A stretch of 64,000 nucleotides of DNA, from NCBI RefSeq assembly GCF_002237555.1, contig NZ_CP022540.1, positions 2,302,501-2,366,500 on the forward strand, given 5' to 3'. How positions within the stretch are numbered: position 1 is the stretch's first letter; each line of letters starts with the position of its first letter. Shown piece by piece: positions 16,802-26,953 of the stretch. The notes beneath the pieces are model-generated. The model was given only the letters and a program-made list of their open reading frames with translations. It ran no database searches and was not told the origin of the DNA. The translations under genes and the position numbers were made by a program. The DNA is from Antarctobacter heliothermus (GTDB taxonomy: Bacteria > Pseudomonadota > Alphaproteobacteria > Rhodobacterales > Rhodobacteraceae).

Positions 16802-17716
16802 ATGCCACACGGACACCACCACCATCACCACGTCGACCCTGAGGCCGGGGATGCCCGCATGGCCGCCGCCGTCGGTGTGAACCTCTTGCTGACCGTCGCG
16901 CAGGTCATCGGCGGTGTGCTGTCCGGCTCGCTTGCGATGATCGCCGACGCGCTGCACAACTTCTCGGACGCGGCCAGCCTGATCATTGCCGCATGGGCCC
17001 GCCGCATCGCCCGCCGCCCGGCGGATGCGGACATGACCTTTGGCTATGGCCGGGCCGAGGTGGTGGCCGCGCTGATCAATCTGACCACCCTCATCGTGAT
17101 CGGCCTCTACCTGATCTACGAGGCGGTGATGCGCTTCTTTCAGCCGCAGGAGGTGATCGGCTGGCTGATTATCGTCATCGCCGCGGTGGCGCTGGTGATC
17201 GACCTTGTGACCGCCGCACTGACCTACCGTATGGCGCAGGACAGCGTGAACATCCGCGCCGCCTTTTTGCACAACCTCGCCGATGCGATGGGATCGGTCG
17301 CGGTGATCGTGGCGGGGGCGCTGATCTGGGCCTTTGACTGGGCATGGGTCGACCCGGCCATCACCCTGCTGATCGCGGGCTATATCCTGTGGATGGCATG
17401 GTCCGAAATCGGCGGCGTCATCCGCATCCTGATGCTGGGCACTCCGCCGCGCATAGCCCCCGAACAGGTCCTGCACACCGCCGAATCCGTGGACGGCGTG
17501 CAAAGCCTGCACCACGCCCACCTGTGGCAGATGGATGAACATGCCGCTGCCCTGCAGGCGCATCTGGTGATCGAGACCGGCGCATGGGACCGCGCCGACG
17601 CGATCAAGACAGAGGTCAAGACCCAACTGGCCGCAGCGCACGGGCTGACCCATGTTACGCTGGAAATGGAATGCGCCGAACACATCTGCGTGGACGCGCG
17701 CCGCATCGGGCACTGA
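16802..17716 (+). CDS. Cation diffusion facilitator (CDF) metal efflux transporter
   Basis: A 304-aa inner-membrane protein that exports divalent metals, probably Zn(II), Co(II) or Ni(II), by proton exchange. The N-terminus is strikingly His-rich (HGHHHHHH). TM2 carries MIADALHNFSDA and TM5 HNLADAMGS, the HxxxD/NxxxD-type metal-site pairs. A cytoplasmic C-terminal domain (about 210-304) includes HHAHLWQMDEH. Six membrane segments are expected. It follows soxF by 137 nt but there is no sign of co-regulation. Confidence 0.92.
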   Translation: MPHGHHHHHHVDPEAGDARMAAAVGVNLLLTVAQVIGGVLSGSLAMIADALHNFSDAASLIIAAWARRIARRPADADMTFGYGRAEVVAALINLTTLIVIGLYLIYEAVMRFFQPQEVIGWLIIVIAAVALVIDLVTAALTYRMAQDSVNIRAAFLHNLADAMGSVAVIVAGALIWAFDWAWVDPAITLLIAGYILWMAWSEIGGVIRILMLGTPPRIAPEQVLHTAESVDGVQSLHHAHLWQMDEHAAALQAHLVIETGAWDRADAIKTEVKTQLAAAHGLTHVTLEMECAEHICVDARRIGH

Positions 17717-17962
17717 CCCGCGCCGCATCCCGGCGCGCGGATGGGTCTTGAATGGCCCCCGCGCGTCGCTATCTAAAACGCTCACCCCGAAACCCCCACC
17801 AGCCCCCGAAACCGCAAGAGGCCGCGCCGCGAAAGCGACCCGACACCAGCCCCGCGACCAATCCGTTTTGGCCTGCGCCCCTTGCAGCCCCCCAAGGGCA
17901 ACACTAAGACTCAGGTAACACTCAGGCGTTACATCTTTGACAGCAGTTGCAGGCAGGCCGAA

Positions 17963-18592
17963 ATGACAGATCCCATTGAGACATACATGAACCTCGTTCC
18001 CATGGTCGTTGAACAGACCAGCCGCGGGGAACGCGCCTATGACATCTTTTCCCGACTGCTGAAGGAACGGATCATTTTCGTCAACGGTCCGGTCCATGAC
18101 GGCATGTCCTCTCTGGTGGTGGCACAGCTGCTGCACCTTGAGGCGGAAAACCCGTCGAAAGAGATTTCGATGTACATCAACTCACCCGGCGGGTCGGTTG
18201 TGGCGGGCCTGTCGATCTACGACACGATGCAATACATCAAACCCAAGGTGTCGACACTGGTGTGCGGTCTGGCGGCCTCGATGGGCTCTGTCATCGCGAT
18301 CGGTGGCGAAAAGGGCATGCGCTACTCGCTCCCCAACGCCGAATTCCTCGTGCACCAGCCGTCCGGCGGCGCACAGGGCACCGCGGCGGACATCCTGATC
18401 TCGGCGCGCCACATCGAACAAACGCGCGAACGGATGTACAAACTGTACATGCGGCACTCTGGCCGCGACTTTGACACCGTCCGTGAGGCGCTTGACCGTG
18501 ACAAGTGGATGACCCCCGAAGAAGCCAAGGAATGGGGTCATGTGGACGAAATCGTGACCTCGCGCGTTACCGAAGGTGATAGCGACGCCTAA
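17963..18592 (+). CDS. clpP: ATP-dependent Clp protease proteolytic subunit
   Basis: A 209-aa serine protease forming the tetradecameric ClpP chamber. Catalytic Ser106 (GLAASMGSV) and His131 (FLVHQPSGG) are visible, with the Asp further on; SPGGSVVAG forms the oxyanion region. ATG 17963 ([13 protein letters not shown]) is chosen because it gives the family's usual N-terminus. It precedes clpX, as in most proteobacteria. Confidence 0.97.
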   Translation: MTDPIETYMNLVPMVVEQTSRGERAYDIFSRLLKERIIFVNGPVHDGMSSLVVAQLLHLEAENPSKEISMYINSPGGSVVAGLSIYDTMQYIKPKVSTLVCGLAASMGSVIAIGGEKGMRYSLPNAEFLVHQPSGGAQGTAADILISARHIEQTRERMYKLYMRHSGRDFDTVREALDRDKWMTPEEAKEWGHVDEIVTSRVTEGDSDA

Positions 18593-18759
18593 TGAGGCAG
18601 CCCCGCGCCACAGGGTGGCCCGGGGCGAACTTTCGGATTGTCGCGCCCGGCGACGTGGCCTAAGCTGTGCGGATACTGGTGGCAGGTCGCGTTGTGGGGG
18701 CGCAAATGTCGGTCGCTGGCGAAGCAGGAAACCGGAACTGAAACCGGGAAAGGTGCACT

Positions 18760-20025
18760 ATGGCAACGAATTCAGGCAGCGATAGCAAGAACACTCTCTA
18801 TTGCAGCTTCTGTGGCAAGAGCCAGCATGAGGTGCGCAAGCTGATCGCGGGCCCCACCGTGTTCATCTGCGACGAATGCGTTGAGCTCTGCATGGACATC
18901 ATCCGCGAGGAAACCAAAGGCGCCGGGCTGAAGGCGGCTGATGGTGTACCCACCCCGCGTGAGATCTGCGATGTGCTGGACGATTATGTGATCGGGCAGG
19001 CAACGGCCAAGAGGGTTCTCTCTGTCGCCGTGCACAACCATTACAAACGTCTCAACCACGCGCAGAAATCGTCCGACATCGAACTGGCGAAATCCAACAT
19101 TCTGCTGATTGGCCCCACCGGCTGCGGCAAGACGCTGTTGGCGCAGACCTTGGCGCGCATTCTGGATGTGCCCTTCACGATGGCCGATGCCACCACGCTG
19201 ACAGAGGCGGGGTATGTCGGTGAGGATGTGGAAAACATCATCCTCAAGCTGTTGCAGTCGTCGGAATACAACGTGGAACGCGCGCAGCGCGGCATCGTCT
19301 ACATCGACGAGGTCGACAAGATCACGCGCAAGTCGGAAAACCCGTCCATCACCCGGGACGTTTCGGGTGAGGGCGTGCAGCAGGCCCTGCTAAAGCTGAT
19401 GGAAGGCACCGTTGCCTCCGTTCCGCCGCAGGGCGGGCGCAAGCATCCGCAGCAGGAATTCCTGCAGGTCGACACCACCAATATCCTGTTCATTTGCGGC
19501 GGTGCATTCGCCGGTCTCGACCGCATCATCAAGCAGCGCGGCAAAGGCTCTGCCATGGGCTTTGGGGCCGATGTGCGCGATGACAGTCTGATTGGCGTCG
19601 GTGAGACGTTCAAGGAACTGGAACCAGAGGATCTGCTGAAATTCGGCCTGATCCCTGAATTTGTCGGTCGTCTGCCGGTCATCGCCACGCTTGAGGATCT
19701 GGATGAAGACGCGCTTGTCACCATCCTGACCCAGCCCAAGAACGCCTTGGTCAAGCAGTATCAGCGCCTGTTTGAGATGGAAGACACCAAGCTCGACTTC
19801 ACCGAAGACGCGCTGTCGGCCATCGCCAAAAAAGCGATTGAACGCAAGACCGGCGCGCGCGGGCTGCGCTCTATCCTTGAGGGCATTCTGCTCGACACCA
19901 TGTTCGAATTGCCGGGCATGGATGAGGTGACAGAGGTTGTCGTCAATGAGGAATCGGTTGTCTCCGAGGCCAAGCCGTTGATGATCTACGCCGATGCCAA
20001 AAAAGAGGGTGCCTCGGCCGGGTAA
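18760..20025 (+). CDS. clpX: ClpX unfoldase, ATP-binding subunit of ClpXP
   Basis: A 421-aa AAA+ unfoldase. The N-terminal C4 zinc-binding domain (LYCSFCGKS ... [10 protein letters not shown]) is followed by Walker A GPTGCGKT, Walker [11 protein letters not shown] and the sensor-2 region GARGLRS. It recognises and unfolds substrates for ClpP. The start ([10 protein letters not shown]) is preceded by GGAAAGG. The 167-nt gap from clpP could hold its own promoter. A terminator follows. Confidence 0.98.
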   Translation: MATNSGSDSKNTLYCSFCGKSQHEVRKLIAGPTVFICDECVELCMDIIREETKGAGLKAADGVPTPREICDVLDDYVIGQATAKRVLSVAVHNHYKRLNHAQKSSDIELAKSNILLIGPTGCGKTLLAQTLARILDVPFTMADATTLTEAGYVGEDVENIILKLLQSSEYNVERAQRGIVYIDEVDKITRKSENPSITRDVSGEGVQQALLKLMEGTVASVPPQGGRKHPQQEFLQVDTTNILFICGGAFAGLDRIIKQRGKGSAMGFGADVRDDSLIGVGETFKELEPEDLLKFGLIPEFVGRLPVIATLEDLDEDALVTILTQPKNALVKQYQRLFEMEDTKLDFTEDALSAIAKKAIERKTGARGLRSILEGILLDTMFELPGMDEVTEVVVNEESVVSEAKPLMIYADAKKEGASAG

Positions 20026-20063
20026 GGCCGCGACATTTCGAACCACGTAACGACACCATGTAG

Positions 20064-20086
20064 GGCGGGGATTTTCCCCGCCTTTC
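20064..20086 (+). terminator. Rho-independent terminator after clpX
   Basis: Stem GGCGGGG / CCCCGCC (20064-20070 and 20076-20082) with loop ATTTT, followed by TTTCC. Confidence 0.75.
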
Positions 20087-20108
20087 CTATGTCCGGAGGA
20101 CAGACACC

Positions 20109-20468
20109 ATGACCATCACCCGCATCTCGTCCGGCAGTCCGTTTGAGGAACAGATCGGTTATAGCCGCGCGGTTGTCGCTGGCGGCTTTGTCCATGTCGC
20201 CGGAACGGTGGGGCAGGGCGAAACGGTGCAGGAGCAGTGTCGCGCCGCTTTGGCCACGATCCAGTCGGCGTTGGAAAAGGCAGGGGCCAGCCTGTCCGAC
20301 GCGGTGCGGGTCACCTATTACCTGCCGGACCGGGCCGAATTTGAACCTTGCTGGCCAATCCTGCGTGAGACGTTCGGCGCAAATCCCCCCGCCGCCACCA
20401 TGGTGGAATGCGCGCTGATCGACCCGAAATATCGGATCGAAATCGAGGTCACGACGCTTGCCCCCTGA
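20109..20468 (+). CDS. Rid-family (YjgF/YER057c/UK114) protein
   Basis: A 119-aa trimer-forming protein of the Rid superfamily; archetypal RidA hydrolyses reactive enamines/imines. GYSRAVVAGGFVHVAGTVGQG and the C-terminal IEIEVTTLAP fit the family. The late strand reads VECALIDPKYRIEIEV and does not show the usual VARLP-type Arg motif of true RidA, so catalytic deaminase activity is uncertain. CGGAGG lies before the ATG. A GC hairpin (GGGCGGG ... CCCGCCC, 20479-20499) follows its stop. Confidence 0.85.
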   Translation: MTITRISSGSPFEEQIGYSRAVVAGGFVHVAGTVGQGETVQEQCRAALATIQSALEKAGASLSDAVRVTYYLPDRAEFEPCWPILRETFGANPPAATMVECALIDPKYRIEIEVTTLAP

Positions 20469-20598
20469 TCATGGCGCAGGGCGGGATTTACCCCCGCCCA
20501 CGCCTGAAACATCGCGCGCAAAGTAAAGAGATAGTTAAACCGTCTCTGCAAGCCATTGATTTTATTATGGCGTGCATCTGTCCACGCGTGGACAGCCC

Positions 20599-22374
20599 TT
20601 ATCCCGCCAGCCGGCTGCCCTCGTCGAGCAGCTCAAAATCCGGCCCCAAAAGCGCCCGAACCTCATCCTCTCCGGGCTGCTCCCAAACCGGGCCGGGGGC
20701 CACGAATCCGCTCCCCAAAAGGGCCGCCTGAACCGCCGCAAAATCCGGCTCCCCCACGGCCAATCTTTTTCGAACCTGCCCGGCCGGCATCCATGCCCGG
20801 CGCAGGGTCTCGATCCACAAAGGCGCCCGCCCCGAAAAGCTCTCAAGATGCGTCGAGATATGCTGCGTCGCCCCGGAGCGCCGCCGCAAAATCATCGCCA
20901 CCTGCTGATCCGGCCGCGCCACAAAAGCCAGAAAATGGAGCGACGATCCCTCCGCCGCCACGATCTGCTTGGCCGCCTTGTAGCGGGCCACCTGCTCGGT
21001 CAAGGAATGCGCCTGCGGGTGGAAAATCTCATAGCCCTCTGCCGCCAGATACGCCTCCAGCCGCGCCTCCCCCAACAACGCGCCCTTACCAGTCCCAAGC
21101 CGAGAGCGGCTGATATACAGCTTGTCAGACCCCTCCGGCGCGACGCTCTGACCGAACCGCAGGGCCACCGCCTCGATGAACCGATCCGTGCCGCGACTGA
21201 TCTCTCCCAGACCAAAGCCCTGACCGGGGACGATCAACTGATCCGGAATGCAAGGCACGCGCGCCTCATGGATCGGCAGATCACATCCCATCAGGGACAG
21301 GAACTCACGATGAAACGCGGGCAAGGGCTCCGTATTGGCCGGGTTCTTGGGCGTGAACAGAATGCCATCAAAGCGCGATGAGTCGATATGCTCCAGCGCC
21401 CAAAGTCGGGTCACGCTTTCGGTCACGAAATGCGGAAAATACCGCCACAGGACACCGCCCCACAACCACCGTCCCGGCAGCCGCTCTGCCTGCAGCGGGC
21501 GCGCGGGCGGCGGGGTCAGCAACCGCGCGGCCCGCCAGGTCGCCGCGTGCGGCACCACTTGCCCCTCGGCGGTCAGAACGCCTAAGGGCTGAACATGAGA
21601 CCGATGTGTCGGCGGGACGACCACGGGGTTTTTCAGCCGCGCGATCTGACAGGACCAGCCGCCGACCGGATTAGGCGGTTCCATCCGGACAAGGTTGCGC
21701 GTGCAGGTCCAGACATGACGAGTAGAGACGTCTTCGGACTTGCGGAATCCCATCGACCGCAGCCGATCCTTGCAGGTTCTGGTGCCGCCAGCACCATAGA
21801 CCGTTGGATGAAACTCGACCACCACCGCGCGGATACCCTTGAGAGTGGCGTGTTCAAGAAATTCCAGTTCACCGCCTTCGATGTCCATGATCAGCACGTC
21901 TGGGCGAAACTCTTCGATCACGGCATCAAAAGAGGCGGTCGGCACCTCGACAGGGCGCGTCTGACGGTTGTCCGCATCCACCAGCGAAGAGCCAAGAAAG
22001 GAGTTACGCAGATAAAATGTGCGGGTGTCCGGCCGTTCGGGCGCGCTCATCAACACCTGATTGCGCAGTTCGATCCGGTCCTGAAGTCCGTTCAGGTCAT
22101 GCAAGGCGCGGATGTGGGGGATCAGGTCGGGGTTGGCCTCAAACGACAAGACGGCCTTTGGGTTGGCGTTCTTCGCGATCACCGCCCCGACAACGCCTAG
22201 CCCTGCACCCAGTTCCAGCACCCTGTCGCCGGGCCGGACAACGGCCAGAGCGCCTGCTATTTCATCGGCCTCATAGCGCTCTTCGGCCATGCGTCGCTGG
22301 CGCGTCTCGGTCAGAAAGGGAGAGGCGGGCACAGCCACGCCCCGACAAGTGACTGTCGTCAAAGTATCCTGCAT
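20599..22374 (-). CDS. FkbM-family methyltransferase fused to a GT61 (DUF563) glycosyltransferase
   Basis: A 591-aa two-domain protein. Residues about 45-250 are an FkbM-type SAM methyltransferase (VLELGAGLGVVGAVIAKN; VLIMDIEGGELEF; VVEFHPTVYG). Residues about 300-570 are a GT61/DUF563 glycosyltransferase (YFPHFVTESVTRLWALEH; KLYISRSRLG; AEGSSLHFLAFV). The start at 22374 (MQDTLTTVTC) gives a clean methyltransferase start; the frame stays open further upstream, but that part looks non-coding. It stands alone, so the target, perhaps a surface glycan, is inferred. Confidence 0.8.
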   Translation of the reverse strand: MQDTLTTVTCRGVAVPASPFLTETRQRRMAEERYEADEIAGALAVVRPGDRVLELGAGLGVVGAVIAKNANPKAVLSFEANPDLIPHIRALHDLNGLQDRIELRNQVLMSAPERPDTRTFYLRNSFLGSSLVDADNRQTRPVEVPTASFDAVIEEFRPDVLIMDIEGGELEFLEHATLKGIRAVVVEFHPTVYGAGGTRTCKDRLRSMGFRKSEDVSTRHVWTCTRNLVRMEPPNPVGGWSCQIARLKNPVVVPPTHRSHVQPLGVLTAEGQVVPHAATWRAARLLTPPPARPLQAERLPGRWLWGGVLWRYFPHFVTESVTRLWALEHIDSSRFDGILFTPKNPANTEPLPAFHREFLSLMGCDLPIHEARVPCIPDQLIVPGQGFGLGEISRGTDRFIEAVALRFGQSVAPEGSDKLYISRSRLGTGKGALLGEARLEAYLAAEGYEIFHPQAHSLTEQVARYKAAKQIVAAEGSSLHFLAFVARPDQQVAMILRRRSGATQHISTHLESFSGRAPLWIETLRRAWMPAGQVRKRLAVGEPDFAAVQAALLGSGFVAPGPVWEQPGEDEVRALLGPDFELLDEGSRLAG

Positions 22375-22566
22375 CACTGCTTGCCCGTATTTGGTCTTTT
22401 TGGTTCCAATTTTGGTGCCACCCGTTTGTGTTAAGATTATGTTCACCACGATTGTCGCGCCAGAACCTTCATCAAGTGAGGTAAACGGGAAACATGCGTC
22501 ATGGCTGCCACTGGACCCCGCGCCGGGAATTCGCCATACAAGGGCCAGACACACGAGGAGTCGTCC

Positions 22567-22950
22567 ATGGGCATTCTCAATACCCTTTTGCGCGCCGTGA
22601 CATGGTGGAATGGCGCCACTCTCAACACCTTGATCTACACCAGCCGCAAAGGCGTGAAGGTGGGGGAAGATGAGCAGGGCAACACCTTTTACCACACTCG
22701 CGACGGCAAGCGCCGCTGGGTGATTTTCAACGGCGAGGCCGAGGCCACTCGTGTCAGCCCTGACTGGCATGGTTGGCTGCATCACACCTTCAAGGAAGCG
22801 CCGACAGACCGCCCGCTGCCGCACAAGGCATGGGAAAAGCCGCATATTGAGAACCTGACCGGCACCGCGCTGGCCTATGCGCCTGCCGGGTCCATTCGCC
22901 GCGAAGTACCAGCAGATCGTCGCGACTATGAGGCATGGTCGCCCAAATGA
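22567..22950 (+). CDS. NDUFA12-family (B17.2-like) complex I accessory subunit
   Basis: A 127-aa homologue of the mitochondrial complex I supernumerary subunit NDUFA12, which alphaproteobacteria carry outside the nuo operon. [24 protein letters not shown] is the diagnostic block. ATG 22567 follows GAGGAG; an upstream in-frame start lacks one. Its stop overlaps the next ATG (ATGA), indicating an operon with the MlaD-like gene. Confidence 0.93.
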   Translation: MGILNTLLRAVTWWNGATLNTLIYTSRKGVKVGEDEQGNTFYHTRDGKRRWVIFNGEAEATRVSPDWHGWLHHTFKEAPTDRPLPHKAWEKPHIENLTGTALAYAPAGSIRREVPADRRDYEAWSPK

Positions 22951-23405
22951 CTCATTCCGTGGCCGAAGTGACCGTCGGCGGCGCTGTGCTGGCGGCGGCG
23001 ATTGTTTTTGGCGCCTACACCGTTCAAAGCACCGGCTTTTCCTTTGGTTCAACCGGGTATGAGCTATCAGCCTCTTTCCGGTCAGTCGAAGGGATCAGCG
23101 TCGGCACCGACGTGCGTCTAGCAGGCGTCAAGGTGGGCACCGTCAGCGGGATCGACCTGAACGCTGAAACCTATCGCGCCGACACCAAAGTGGTTCTGAA
23201 CGACGGCGTGCTTGTGCCCGATGACAGCGTGATCGCCATCGCGTCCGAAGGACTACTTGGCGGCAACTACGTTGAGATTTCTCCCGGCGGATCGCTGTTC
23301 TATTATGGCGCGGGCGAAGAGATTCTTGATACCCAAGGCTCTGTCAGCCTGCTCACGCTTTTGCTGCGCTATGTTGGCGGCGGGAGCGAGGATACAGCGG
23401 AATGA
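22947..23405 (+). CDS. MlaD-family outer-membrane lipid asymmetry/MCE protein
   Basis: A 152-aa protein: one N-terminal membrane anchor (about 8-30, [20 protein letters not shown]), then one MCE domain ([23 protein letters not shown] ... [16 protein letters not shown]). MlaD hexamers bind phospholipid in the periplasm for transport between membranes. No mlaE or mlaF neighbours are present, so it is an orphan copy. It starts inside the preceding stop (ATGA) and ends overlapping the next gene by 4 nt. Confidence 0.9.
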   Translation: MTHSVAEVTVGGAVLAAAIVFGAYTVQSTGFSFGSTGYELSASFRSVEGISVGTDVRLAGVKVGTVSGIDLNAETYRADTKVVLNDGVLVPDDSVIAIASEGLLGGNYVEISPGGSLFYYGAGEEILDTQGSVSLLTLLLRYVGGGSEDTAE

Positions 23406-23770
23406 ACCTGCGCGTCGTGGGCGCCTTGCTTGCGCTGGCCGTTGCTGGGCCGGTTGCGGCGCAGGATACGGTCACGTCCGGGACCGGGGCCATTCTGCGC
23501 GGTCTGGACAAGCTGAACGCCAAAGTGACCGACATCGTGCTGCAAAACGGTGAGACAGAGGTTCTTGGTCTGATCGAAATCGCGCTGAAAGACTGCCGCT
23601 ACCCCGAGGGGGATCCGTCGGGCGATGCCTATGCGTTTCTGACTATCCGAGAGGCAGGGGTGGCCCAGCCGCTGTTTTCGGGCTGGATGATTGCCTCTTC
23701 TCCGGCATTGAACGCCATGGATCATGCGCGGTTTGATGTCTGGGTCTTGCGTTGCACCCTGCCGGACTGA
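23402..23770 (+). CDS. DUF2155 domain protein, exported
   Basis: A 122-aa protein with a signal peptide (1-20, GPVAAQ) and the DUF2155 core (LRGLDKLNAKVTDIVLQNGE; LFSGWMIASSPALNAMDHARFDVWVLRC), including two Cys (one in LKDCRY, one near the C-terminus) that could pair. The ATG overlaps the mlaD-like stop by 4 nt. Its function is unknown. A strong bidirectional terminator follows. Confidence 0.85.
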   Translation: MNLRVVGALLALAVAGPVAAQDTVTSGTGAILRGLDKLNAKVTDIVLQNGETEVLGLIEIALKDCRYPEGDPSGDAYAFLTIREAGVAQPLFSGWMIASSPALNAMDHARFDVWVLRCTLPD

Positions 23771-23830
23771 TCGCTTTTTCCCTTAGAGAAATCAAAGGCT
23801 CAGCCGTCGAAGGCCGGGTCAAATAATGGT

Positions 23831-23870
23831 AACCCAATGGCCGGACTGCACACAGTCCGGCCATTGGGTT
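23831..23870. terminator. Bidirectional terminator between DUF2155 and RND permease genes
   Basis: A perfect 18-bp stem (23831-23848 and 23853-23870) with loop CACA. It is flanked by T-rich DNA on the plus strand (GGGTTTTCTTC), and AACCC precedes the left arm for the opposite direction. It separates convergent genes. Confidence 0.9.
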
Positions 23871-23877
23871 TTCTTCG

Positions 23878-26800
23878 TCAGGCTGCGGCCTTGGCCGCCG
23901 CAGTGGCTGCGGCGTCCGCCTTGCGTGCTTTCGGGAAAAAGCTGAAGTACAGCACTGGAGCCGCGATCAATGTCAGGACTGAGGCAAAGCCAAGACCACC
24001 CATGATCGTCACCGCCATGGACGCAAAGAAGGCGTCAGACAGCAGCGGGATCATGCCAAGGATCGTGGTTGCCGCAGCCAACACAACGGGCCGCAGACGC
24101 GATGTGGACGCGTCCAGGACCGCCTTGCGAAAGCCTACGCCCTCGGCCCGGACCAGATCGATCTCCTCGACCAGAACAATGCCGTTCTTGATCAACATGC
24201 CCGACAGGCTGAGCAGACCGAGCAAGGCGGTAAAGGAGAAGGGCAGCCCGGTGCCAAGCAGACCCAATGCGACGCCGTTGACGCTCATTGGGACCAGCAG
24301 CCAGATCACCACTGGCTGACGGATCTGGCCAAACAGCAGGACAGAGATCAGCACCATGATGATCAGTGACAAGGGCAGTTGCTTGCCCAGGGCGGCCTGC
24401 GCCTCTGTCGAGCTTTCGTATTCGCCGCCCCATTCCAGAGTGTACCCTTCGGGCAGTTCAATGGCTTCGATCCCGGCGCGGATCTCGTTGAAGACAGCCG
24501 AGGCATTCACTCCGGCGGGGACGCCCGCCTGTACCGCGATGGTGGGCACCCGGTCGCGACGGCGCAGCAGCGTGTTCTGCGCCTCCCAGTCGTAGCCGTC
24601 AATCAACTGCAACACCGGGATGTAAGACTGTGCCGCGCTGGAATAGACGGGTTGATCAGCCAGATGCGCGCCCCCTTCCTGCGCTGCCACATCGGTGCGC
24701 AGGATGATCGGGATCAGGCGATCCCCTTCGCGGTAGACGCCCGCCTGCAACCCGTCAGAGCCCAGCAGAAGCGAATTGGCCAGGTCTTCGCGGGTTACAC
24801 CAGCCGCTTTGGCGCGTTCATCTGCAAAGATCGGCTTGATCACCATCTCCCGCTCGCGCCAGTCGGTGCGCAGATCCTGCAACTGGTTGGAGCCGTCCCG
24901 GAGTTCGGCCATCGCTTTTTCTGCCAGTTCACGCAGTACGACGGGGTTCGGGCCGGAAAACCGTGCCTCGATCGGGGCGCCGCCGCCGGGACCAAAGGCC
25001 AGGCGTTCGGTGCGGAACTCTCCATCCGTCAGGGTATTGCGGCCAAAGGACTCCAGTTCGTCGCGCAAAGACGGGATTTGTTCCAGGCTTTCGGTTCGGA
25101 TGATGAGGTGTCCGTAGGTCGGCAGCGCCTCTTCGGGAGCGTAGGTCAGCATGAACCGGGTCGCGCCGCCACCGACAAAGGTCGAGACTGAAACCACGTC
25201 GTCTCGCTCTGCCAGCCAAGCTTCCAGCAGCTTCATGTCCTCGGCCGTACGGTGGATGCTGGCCCCTTGCGGGAGCTTGTAGTGGACATAGAACAGCGGC
25301 GTGTTGCTGTCGGGAAAGAACTGCTGCTTGACCTGCCCGAAACCGATGTAACAGACCACGGTCAAGCCGATCAGCCCGGCGATCACCAGCCAGCGCAGAC
25401 GTAGCGCAAGGTTCAGAGTCGCACGGTAGGCGCGGAACAGCGGACCGCCGTATTGGTCGCCTGCGTCACCCGACCCGACCTTGAAGAAGTAATGCGCCAG
25501 AAGCGGGGTGGCGGAAATCGCGAGGACCCACGACAGCAGCAGCGAAATGCCAATCACCGCAAACAACGAGAACAGGAATTCGCCTGTGGCGTCCGGGGAC
25601 AGGCCGATGCCCGCAAAGGCCATGATGCCGATTACAGTAGCGCCTAGCAGAGGGGTCTGCGTCTTGGCGGCCACGTCCTCGGCGGCATCGCGGGCGGATT
25701 TGCCCTGTGCCATGTCGCCTTGCATCCCCTCGGCGACCACGATGGCGTTGTCCACCAGCATCCCCATGGCGATGATCAGCGCACCGAGAGAGATCCGTTC
25801 CATCTCGATCCCGAAAATCGCCATGACAAAGATCGTGCCGACCACCGTCAATAGCAGGGTTACCCCAACAACAACCGCCGCCCGCCAGCCCATAAAGAGC
25901 GCGAGAACGATCACCACGATGGCCACCGACATGGCAAGGTTCACCAGAAAGGCGTTCGATGCCTCGTCCACGACGACGTGCTGTTGGTAGATCGGATGCA
26001 ATTCCACGCCGGCGGGAATGTCGCGCATGATCTCTGCCAGCCGTGCGTCGACCCGTTGCCCGATCTCGACAATGTTCAGGTCCGCTTTGCCGGAAACGCC
26101 TAGGGTAAAGGCCTCTTGGCCTTGAAAACGGATGATTTCGGTCGGTTCCTGAACCCGATCCCGGGTCACATTGGCAATGTCCAGCAGGTCGATAACCTCG
26201 CCGCCGACACCAATGGTCAGCCGCGCGATTTCATCAACGGTTGCGTCGCCGGCCGGGGCCTGAATGCGGATGTCCTGCCCGTTCTGGACAATGCTGCCGG
26301 CGGGCGTGCGTGTGTCGGTGTTGGCAAGTGCGGTCGCCATTGCCGTGGGAGCGATTCCGAGGTTGCTGAAAATCGCCGGGTTGGCGTCAACATAGATTGC
26401 CTCGGACGGCAGACCGGCCAGCGCCACATCCGCAACGCCATCCACGGCCAGCAGTTCGCGCCGCAGATAGGCAGAGATCTCGTGCGTTTCCGCATCGGTA
26501 AAGCCCGGCGCAGTTACTGCATAGAACACGCCGTAGACGTCGCCGAAATTGTCGTTGACGATGGGCGTGCCTGCCTCTGCGGGCAGGCTGCGTTGGGCGT
26601 CTTGAACCCGGTTGCGCAGCTTGGTCCAGATCGCAGGCAGTTCGGTACCGTCAAAGGTCGATTCGATATTGACCGAGATGCGGCTGACGCCCGGTTTGTT
26701 CGATGAGGTGATGAAGTCGATTTCACCCATCTTCTGGATTTCGGATTCGATCGGCTCACTCACCTCGCGGGCGACCTGTTCGGCCGTCGCGCCGGGATAT

Positions 26801-26949
26801 TGGGTGATGATGATCGCGTTCTTGATGGTAAAGGCGGGATCTTCGAGGCGGCCGATGGTGGCAAAGCCCCAGACGCCGCCCAGAAGGCAGATCAGCATCA
26901 AGAGCCAGGTGATCAGCGCCTTGTCGATGGAGGCACGCGCGATGGACAT
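23878..26949 (-). CDS. RND-family efflux permease
   Basis: A 1023-aa inner-membrane RND pump (HAE/AcrB superfamily), 12 membrane segments expected, with large periplasmic loops after TM1 and TM7. TM4 carries MGMLVDNAIVVAEGMQGD, including the Asp used for proton relay. The N-terminus MSIARASIDKALITWLLMLICLLGG is typical. ATG 26949 has GGAG upstream; a longer version would overlap the membrane-fusion gene. It is encoded 4 nt downstream of its partner adaptor. No outer-membrane channel gene is adjacent, so it may use a shared TolC. Confidence 0.93.
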   Translation of the reverse strand: MSIARASIDKALITWLLMLICLLGGVWGFATIGRLEDPAFTIKNAIIITQYPGATAEQVAREVSEPIESEIQKMGEIDFITSSNKPGVSRISVNIESTFDGTELPAIWTKLRNRVQDAQRSLPAEAGTPIVNDNFGDVYGVFYAVTAPGFTDAETHEISAYLRRELLAVDGVADVALAGLPSEAIYVDANPAIFSNLGIAPTAMATALANTDTRTPAGSIVQNGQDIRIQAPAGDATVDEIARLTIGVGGEVIDLLDIANVTRDRVQEPTEIIRFQGQEAFTLGVSGKADLNIVEIGQRVDARLAEIMRDIPAGVELHPIYQQHVVVDEASNAFLVNLAMSVAIVVIVLALFMGWRAAVVVGVTLLLTVVGTIFVMAIFGIEMERISLGALIIAMGMLVDNAIVVAEGMQGDMAQGKSARDAAEDVAAKTQTPLLGATVIGIMAFAGIGLSPDATGEFLFSLFAVIGISLLLSWVLAISATPLLAHYFFKVGSGDAGDQYGGPLFRAYRATLNLALRLRWLVIAGLIGLTVVCYIGFGQVKQQFFPDSNTPLFYVHYKLPQGASIHRTAEDMKLLEAWLAERDDVVSVSTFVGGGATRFMLTYAPEEALPTYGHLIIRTESLEQIPSLRDELESFGRNTLTDGEFRTERLAFGPGGGAPIEARFSGPNPVVLRELAEKAMAELRDGSNQLQDLRTDWREREMVIKPIFADERAKAAGVTREDLANSLLLGSDGLQAGVYREGDRLIPIILRTDVAAQEGGAHLADQPVYSSAAQSYIPVLQLIDGYDWEAQNTLLRRRDRVPTIAVQAGVPAGVNASAVFNEIRAGIEAIELPEGYTLEWGGEYESSTEAQAALGKQLPLSLIIMVLISVLLFGQIRQPVVIWLLVPMSVNGVALGLLGTGLPFSFTALLGLLSLSGMLIKNGIVLVEEIDLVRAEGVGFRKAVLDASTSRLRPVVLAAATTILGMIPLLSDAFFASMAVTIMGGLGFASVLTLIAAPVLYFSFFPKARKADAAATAAAKAAA

Positions 26950-26953
26950 GAGA

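Noticed and set aside
22375..23052. N-terminal extension of the FkbM-GT61 protein
   Set aside because: The frame is open but the composition (Arg/Pro/Gln-rich, no domain) looks non-coding, and it lies antisense to NDUFA12 and the MlaD-like gene; the start at 22374 is preferred.
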